DNA of 64,000 nt, from positions 62,001-126,000 of the forward strand of contig QXCR01000027.1 of NCBI GenBank assembly GCA_004380135.1. The letters are read 5' to 3'. Position numbers and translations under genes: made by a program. Each line of letters opens with the position of its first letter. The first letter of the stretch is position 1. Source of the stretch: Stemphylium vesicarium. Lineage: Eukaryota; Ascomycota; Dothideomycetes; Pleosporales; Pleosporaceae. The notes under the pieces are model-generated. The model was not told the DNA's origin. It saw nothing but the letters and a program-made list of their open reading frames with translations, and searched no databases. This document shows, piece by piece, positions 58,652 through 64,000 of the stretch.

Positions 58652-59455
58652 TGGTGGTTGAGACTAGCGACGGATGTGATGGGGTTTGTGTTTGGGTAAC
58701 AAAGCGGCGAGAGGGATTCAAATGCTCAGCCAGCGCCAAGTCCCGCTAAAGTCAGAACGCGCTAGCACGTGAGTCTTTACCTATGAACTAGTTACACACA
58801 TAAACAAAGTCTCACCGAACAGCTATATTATGCAGTAACAATGTCCTTGCAATCATGTTTACCATTTCTGGCACAAGGGAATTATGAAGGATACTTGGCT
58901 CTCAATGACGAGCACAAACAAGAGGAACCTCAATGCGATTACAATCATCTCCGTCCTCAAAGCAACTCTCAATGACGAGCGCAAATGAGACTCAGACAAT
59001 CCGCGATCGTGCAAACAAGAAGACTCAAACGGCAGTCTGTGGTTGAAGGCGTGACAATCCGCGATCGTGAAGGGCACCTGGATAGTACGTAATAAATAGC
59101 GCAAAGTGTTTGCCGTAGGTCCTACCGTGACTGCATCCGCACGTGCTCATTGGAGTGTACAATACAATTTTGAATGGTAGAAGTTCCTTTCACCTCTTTC
59201 AGGTGACCGCATTGGACTCATTTGCGTTTGCTATTTTTACTACTAGACAGCGAATGCTTGCACGTGGTCCGTTCAAGCAAGAGGTATTGTTCTAACACGA
59301 ACAATACCAACTCCCAAGCCCCACGTAGTATACATAACTCCACATCGTCATTTTTGGAATTTTCCCTTCCGTTATCTCTTCCTCGAACAACCTAACCTGT
59401 GTTAAGAACCTTGACTTTCTGATCAATCTTCATCCACCAAGGACACCTGAGCACA
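58652..59455. promoter_or_regulatory. divergent promoter region with short repeats
   Basis: Separates kinase-like paralog 1 (-) from the PD-(D/E)XK-like gene (+). Contains interleaved repeats: GACAATCCGCGATCGTG at 58995-59011 and 59053-59069 (identical), CTCAATGACGAGC at 58901-58913 and 58968-58980, and a looser GCAAACAAGA element near each. Confidence 0.6.
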
Positions 59456-60361
59456 ATGCAAGCATCTTCCGACCCCCTGGGGGCACTACCGCCAACGATC
59501 CTGGACAGCTTCAAGGAGAAGGTCTATGACTTCGAGCCCGAATCGAATATCGAATATAAGCCTGTTCAGCCTTCCGGAGCTACTACAAATGCAACCGATC
59601 CTCCTGAATATCTCATCAGCACTCCCATCTCTCGTTTCGTGAGGCTCGCAAATGAAGTTCTGTCCAACAAACGCCTCAAAGATAGAGCGCTGCATACAAG
59701 GAGAATGTCTGAGAAGCGTTCTGAGATGAAGCAGAGCTCAGAGACTGGCACTGTCATTGCTACCCAGACATACATCTTGGATCCTGTCACCGAGGTCCTC
59801 CATATCATGTTTCTGGACCAATGGGAAAGCCACCCGGAATACAGTAAGAAACTGGGAGACAAGACCGATGATTCAGACGCAAACGTGCGGCTTGATCTTG
59901 CATTCATCAATACGGAAACTGACGAGCTTATGGCGTCCTTTGAGTTCAAAAAACGCGGCCTGATTGACTATGAGGACGCCTCCGATGCCATCGTCTCGAA
60001 AGACGCTCCACAAACGGTCAAAGACAACAAGAGTCAAGAGGCCCAGGAGAACGAGGTTGCGACTCTGCTCCTGGACAATGGAATGACTTTCGGAAAGCAA
60101 GTCAGAGCATACGCGGAAACGTACCAATGTGGCAATATCGCCCTATTTAATTGGGACCATCTACTTCTTTTCGGTTTCAAATTTCAGGGTGACGAGGCTA
60201 CATTAACTCCAACTGTAGCATGGGTAAAGGAGGACGGTGGCGAACCAGGCGAGTCACACATCCAAGAAGGTCTGTTTCGTACGGTTCTTCTGGGATGGCT
60301 TGTCAGTGCATTTCAGGAAGCGGGACTTGAGTCCCCGTACATGAAGCGAGTTTCAGTCTGA
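59456..60361 (+). CDS. PD-(D/E)XK-like hypothetical protein
   Basis: Single exon, 301 residues, no signal peptide. Residues 145-166 read VRLDLAFINT then SFEFKKRG: Asp147, 15 residues, Glu163-Phe-Lys165. This is the D...ExK spacing of restriction-endonuclease-like folds. QVRAYAETYQCGNIALFNWD near 220 resembles the Qx(2)YA helix that follows in many such nuclease families. The N-terminus is mixed; ISRFVRLANEVL and RLKDRALHTRR look helical. Function is inferred from pattern only: it may be a nuclease or a dead relative. It lies between two paralogous kinase-like genes. PD-(D/E)XK and HGDLSPRN-kinase modules are known to occur fused in Crinkler-like effector proteins; here they would be separate. 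Confidence 0.72.
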   Translation: MQASSDPLGALPPTILDSFKEKVYDFEPESNIEYKPVQPSGATTNATDPPEYLISTPISRFVRLANEVLSNKRLKDRALHTRRMSEKRSEMKQSSETGTVIATQTYILDPVTEVLHIMFLDQWESHPEYSKKLGDKTDDSDANVRLDLAFINTETDELMASFEFKKRGLIDYEDASDAIVSKDAPQTVKDNKSQEAQENEVATLLLDNGMTFGKQVRAYAETYQCGNIALFNWDHLLLFGFKFQGDEATLTPTVAWVKEDGGEPGESHIQEGLFRTVLLGWLVSAFQEAGLESPYMKRVSV

Positions 60362-60994
60362 TACCCGAGTGCTTCCGGGCTAGTGTAAGACACGAAGTTC
60401 GGCGAAGCGCGCGAAGCGCTGTGGGCGCCTGAAGGACATGTACAATTAGCAAACGATACACAATGACATCCCATATCCCCCAAGTGTGCCCTTGATTGCA
60501 TTGTGAAGCGACCGTTTCAACGACGGTAGTTGTCAGGCTCATGTATGACCCATGGTGCATGCCTACGCGGATGCCACATGAACTGTGACTGTTACCTTTA
60601 AAGTATGAGAATATACTCGAGTATGTGACTCCGTTCCTTAGTTTTGATGGAGTACCCTGTATGATGTAGTTGTCAGCCTTGTGTATTCCTCGCCTGTTTG
60701 TTCATTGCAGATACCCATATATGCTCCTGGGCCTACACAAGACGGTCCCGAGGCGCGACACCTAACCTTGTAACCCATTCAAATTCGCCGGCAAAGTGTA
60801 TCTATTCTCCACATTGTATTCGCCAACCCACCACATCATGAGCGACTCCCTATATCAACATAACACCCTCACAGCCCCCAGTCCCAAGCCCCTCACACCC
60901 CTCTCCCCCGAAAAACAACCTCGTCCTCCCCATCTCCAGAAACACCCTCTCCACCACTCTCTCCAGCAACCCCCACGGTATCCACCCCATAACT
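60362..60994. other. intergenic between convergent genes
   Basis: Holds the 3' ends of the PD-(D/E)XK-like gene and of kinase-like paralog 2. A C/A-rich stretch near 60870-61000 adjoins the paralog's end. No gene recognised. Confidence 0.4.
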
Positions 60995-62164
60995 TCAATC
61001 AACCCGCGGCCTCCCCTCCCCCTCCCAAACCACAGGCACATACATCTCCCTCCCCCTAAACCTCTCCCACAACCAGTCATTCGCCTCCTGCACACCATCA
61101 GGCACCCACCCCCTAGCCTCAAACTCCTGCATCTGATCCCAGAACCTCGTTACGGGGCCTAGTATCTTCCCCGGCCACTTTTGCTCCACCTTTGCGAAGA
61201 AAGCTGGATCTGGGTCGCCGAAGCAGCGGGTACCCAAGCGGCGGACGACGGAGACGTTGAAGTCGATGATGCGGACTCGGAGAGTGGAGGTAGACGGTGT
61301 GGGAGGGAGAATGACGACAACATTCCTCGTCGCGAGATCAGCGTGCTCCACTCCCGCCGCGAAGATCTTCGCCTCGGCTTCAAGAACGAGCTGCACAATA
61401 TGCCAGCGAGTCTGTTGGTCCAATAGCGCGGGTTCGAGGCTACTCATCACAGCACCGACAACGTATTCCATGAGTATAAGGCGTACCTGCCTCACATGAA
61501 CTCTCCCGTCGAAAACAGTGGGTACATCGATGGTCCAACTACCATGATACGCCGGTACACAGCCTTCCACCCCAGCACCTCCTTGTAACTGTAACTTTTC
61601 ATACGCCGCAGCTTCCCTTGCATAGTCACCGTCTGCTAGAACGACGACATCGCGCTTATTCCCCTCCGCGTCAAACCCATCTTCATACAAGGGGTCGTAG
61701 ATCTTAGCCACAACACCCCCGTCCACACCTCTCACACCTTCCACAACAACAACAACCTGCGCGCCGCAAGAGTACCCAGTCCGCAGCGTCCCCGTGATAC
61801 TCAGTTTCCGTGACTCAGGCAGTGTGACGCCGGGAAGAGGCGGTCTCGAGACACAGTATGCGGTCTGTGGGAGGCGGCGGAAAGACGCTGTTTTGAAGGG
61901 TGGCCAGGCGCTGGGGTAGGCGTGGCCGAAGGGTAAGGGTGGGATGTGGCGGTGGAAGGTGAATGTTGCGCCCGTGGTGTAGGGGAGGGTGGGTTTGCTG
62001 TGGAAGTTTCCGTCGAGGCCTGCGGAGATACCGCCGCTCAAGGTGGGAGTTTGTAGGGATAGGGTGGAGGTGGTTGACATTGTGGAAGTGGGTTTCGTGG
62101 TACGCTGTGGAGAAGGCGGGAGAAAGTAGAGAGGCTCATTGTTGCTGTTTTGATCTGTTGGCAA
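60995..62164 (-). CDS. protein-kinase-like protein, HADLATRN type (paralog 2)
   Basis: Single exon, 389 residues; an ATG at 62080 (MSTTSTLSLQ) is an alternative start and drops a low-complexity lead. Core motifs match paralog 1: RTGYSCGAQVVVVV, VVAKIYDPLYED (ATP lysine), VVVLADGDYAREAAAYEKLQ, VRLILMEYVVGAV, VEHADLATRNVVVI (catalytic loop, HAD in place of HGD) and RIIDFNVSVV. The end has WLWERFRGREMYVPVVW, close to paralog 1's WLWEQFHDDERYIPVCW. The Asn in the catalytic loop and Asp in DFN are kept, so it may be active. The two are transcribed in the same direction and flank a plus-strand gene. Confidence 0.84.
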   Translation of the reverse strand: MPTDQNSNNEPLYFLPPSPQRTTKPTSTMSTTSTLSLQTPTLSGGISAGLDGNFHSKPTLPYTTGATFTFHRHIPPLPFGHAYPSAWPPFKTASFRRLPQTAYCVSRPPLPGVTLPESRKLSITGTLRTGYSCGAQVVVVVEGVRGVDGGVVAKIYDPLYEDGFDAEGNKRDVVVLADGDYAREAAAYEKLQLQGGAGVEGCVPAYHGSWTIDVPTVFDGRVHVRQVRLILMEYVVGAVMSSLEPALLDQQTRWHIVQLVLEAEAKIFAAGVEHADLATRNVVVILPPTPSTSTLRVRIIDFNVSVVRRLGTRCFGDPDPAFFAKVEQKWPGKILGPVTRFWDQMQEFEARGWVPDGVQEANDWLWERFRGREMYVPVVWEGEGRPRVD

Positions 62165-62466
62165 AAGTTTTGTTCGGTGAGTTCACCGTGAAAGGGACAC
62201 AGTCTTGTGAGATGAGACGTGAGACTCCATCAACTGACACTTGTACCGCCGATTCTGCCGTTACGAGTATTGGTAGACATGACGAGATAGTAGAAACTCG
62301 ACTTGAGGAAAGTATTGGGAAGAGGCGTATTGAGAAGATGGACGACGCACATGATCGAAGTAGGAGAGAAGAGGAGCGAGAAGCGAGATGATAGAGATGA
62401 AAACATCAAGTCAGTCTAATCTCAAACATTCCAAAGTATTGGTTTTACGTAGAACAGAAATATACA
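62165..62466. other. short intergenic
   Basis: 5' region of kinase-like paralog 2 and 3' end of the membrane-protein gene. Nothing recognised. Confidence 0.4.
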
Positions 62467-63429
62467 TCACCGAAACACCGGGGTGTCCAACTTTGGCGGC
62501 GCCTGAACGAAAGTCTGCTGTCCCAATTGTTGAACAGGCTGAGGACCGGGTTGCTGAACAGTTTGCGGTCCCCATTGCTGAGCCGGTTGCCCTCCCCACT
62601 GCTGATATGGCTGCGCCATCCACTGTTGCCCCGGCTGTCCCTGCCACTGCTGCACCGGCTGTCCAGCCCAAGGCTGCTGAACCCATTGTCCAGCCGGTTG
62701 TCCAGCATACTGTCCCTCCGTACCGTGAGGCTGCATCTCATAAGCGCCCCGAAACCCAGCATACCTGCCCTTCCCGCCAAACACCCACTTAACACCACCC
62801 CTCGACCTAACCAGCACCCACAAACTACCCAGCACAGCGAGCGCCGCAACAGCCATGGGCAGTAAGAAAAAGCGCATCGCCTTTGCAGTCCCACACGCCG
62901 ACGCGGCCCAGCCCTCATTAGGAAAGAACTCGTTAATCTGGCACGCCCACGTTTCCCTCGTGTGCTCCTGGCCCGCATCGCCTGCATCGCGGTAACTCTG
63001 CCATGACCCATCGCTCGTCTGCGTCGCCGTTGTGTAGCCAAAGGCTGCCAGGCTACCAGCTGCCAGGACCAGATTACTCAACAGCACGATCCACACCCAC
63101 ATGCGCTCATGTCCTGCTGTGCCTTCCACTCTTCTCAACTGCCATATCCCCGCGCCGTCCACCAGGGCGACAGCATAGGCTACTATGCATAGTCCTAGTA
63201 TCGCGTACGTAGGCCCATGGTTGATGTCGAGCGCAACGTCGGTGTCGGCGTTGGTACCAGGGCGCGACAGCGTGGTTTGAAACTCGCCCGTGGAGTAGCC
63301 ACGCTGGATGTTACTCTGGAATATGCTCTTGGATACGCGCTCGAGGATCGTGGTTATGGCGGTCAAGGGGAAGAGGAGGAGGAGTGGAGGTGTAAGGAGG
63401 AGGACGGTGCGACAGCCGTTACTGCGCAT
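62467..63429 (-). CDS. four-helix membrane protein with Q/W-rich repeat tail
   Basis: Single exon, 320 residues. Hydrophobic helices occur near 9-29 (VLLLTPPLLLLFPL), 73-95 (AILGLCIVAYAVAL), 110-130 (WVWIVLLSNLVLAAGSLAAF) and 185-205 (FFLLPMAVAALAVLGSLWVL). The arrangement, with a Cys-containing loop between helices 3 and 4, is like fungal MARVEL-type or casparian-like small membrane proteins. The tail from about 240 has repeats of roughly 8-11 residues built around GQPxQQW (for example WAGQPVQQWQGQPGQQW), then QPG/PQPVQQ. This is a prion-like, disordered cytosolic or surface tail. Function unknown. Confidence 0.78.
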   Translation of the reverse strand: MRSNGCRTVLLLTPPLLLLFPLTAITTILERVSKSIFQSNIQRGYSTGEFQTTLSRPGTNADTDVALDINHGPTYAILGLCIVAYAVALVDGAGIWQLRRVEGTAGHERMWVWIVLLSNLVLAAGSLAAFGYTTATQTSDGSWQSYRDAGDAGQEHTRETWACQINEFFPNEGWAASACGTAKAMRFFLLPMAVAALAVLGSLWVLVRSRGGVKWVFGGKGRYAGFRGAYEMQPHGTEGQYAGQPAGQWVQQPWAGQPVQQWQGQPGQQWMAQPYQQWGGQPAQQWGPQTVQQPGPQPVQQLGQQTFVQAPPKLDTPVFR

Positions 63430-64000
63430 TTTGGCGGTTGTTTTGCGGTTCGGCGGGCGACAATGCGATAATTTGTGACTTCAAGGAGGGGAGTAACTGG
63501 CAGCGCGCAAGGACAGCTGCCCTGCTTTTGCTGGTTTACTGGTAGCTGGTGCTAGGATGGCCATGGTGACTCGCTGGTGGCGGCGAAAGCGGTGGGCAAG
63601 ACGCGAAGGAACGCCTAAAGGAATCGTGCCCGGACGTCAATAAAGCCGTGCTTGGCGATAGCAATAAAGCATACGGCCTTCATTCCGACTCTCTTGGCTG
63701 TTGTGATGGACGTCATACCACTACAAAGCCGCAATAGCGTGTATGGTGTATGGTGCGCGTCTTGCAAAGAGGAGACGATCGACGCGCGCTCACGTGGTAG
63801 GCCATGTCTGCTAACCTTGGAAAGTGGAGATGCTACCCCATCACACGAAGAGTTAGTTCATAAGAAACGTGAGATGTAGTAAAAGAGCAGAGCCTTTCAG
63901 CGAATTCACTCAAAATTGTAAATATGAATATACGATCATGAAAGTTTGGCGATTACTTTTGCTCAAAAGCCATCAAAGGCCGTCTATGGGTATAGCTTAG
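63430..64000. other. intergenic, window end
   Basis: 5' region of the membrane-protein gene. No gene recognised up to the window edge. Confidence 0.4.

Overview
The window looks like nuclear DNA of a filamentous ascomycete. Genes are compact and broken by 45-60 base GT-AG introns with CTGAC/CTAAC-like branch sites. Families typical of Pezizomycotina are present: a HET-domain protein, a GRGGAGN-repeat (DUF3602) protein, Dal5-type permeases, F-box proteins and fungal kinase-like proteins. Overall gene content suggests Dothideomycetes, perhaps Pleosporales, but that is an impression and not a proof. I see no intact transposon, rRNA, CRISPR array or convincing tRNA.

Layout. 0-6.2 kb: two Dal5-like anion:cation symporters of equal length (514 residues), on opposite strands, flank an F-box protein. 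6.2-12 kb: small lineage-type genes, including an LPGEL-box protein, a small glycine-rich protein, a conserved 209-residue protein and a four-exon 77-residue membrane protein, with a degenerate 60-base tandem repeat. 12.3-17 kb: a disordered, basic, probably nuclear protein, a broken gene at a long C run, and an alpha/beta hydrolase. 17.9-23.7 kb: phospholipase D1 with PX, PH and two HKD motifs; its last intron interrupts what would otherwise be the stop codon. 24.7-27.3 kb: a HET-domain protein. 28.9-32.4 kb: an unknown protein divergent from CCT gamma. 33.8-35 kb: a decayed F-box-family gene. 36-43.1 kb: a Ste7-type MAPKK and the elongation factor Spt6. 44.5-52.3 kb: a DUF3602 protein, Arp1, an endonuclease/exonuclease/phosphatase-fold protein, a second LPxE-box protein and a hemerythrin-like HHE protein. 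54-57 kb: two secreted proteins, one six-cysteine and one lipocalin-like. 57.4-62.2 kb: two paralogous kinase-like proteins flank a stand-alone protein with a PD-(D/E)XK-like signature. 62.5-63.4 kb: a four-helix membrane protein with a Q/W-rich repeat tail.

Housekeeping genes (CCT gamma, Spt6, Arp1, Ste7, PLD1) serve folding, transcription, dynein transport, pheromone/filamentation signalling and lipid signalling, and do not form one pathway. The accessory parts are more interesting. The kinase-like / nuclease-like / kinase-like trio at 57-62 kb is the best candidate for an undescribed functional unit. Other points of note are three GC-AG introns among about 34 introns inferred here, one apparent 28-base intron, two broken genes, and a 55-base sequence present at two distant sites in inverted orientation.
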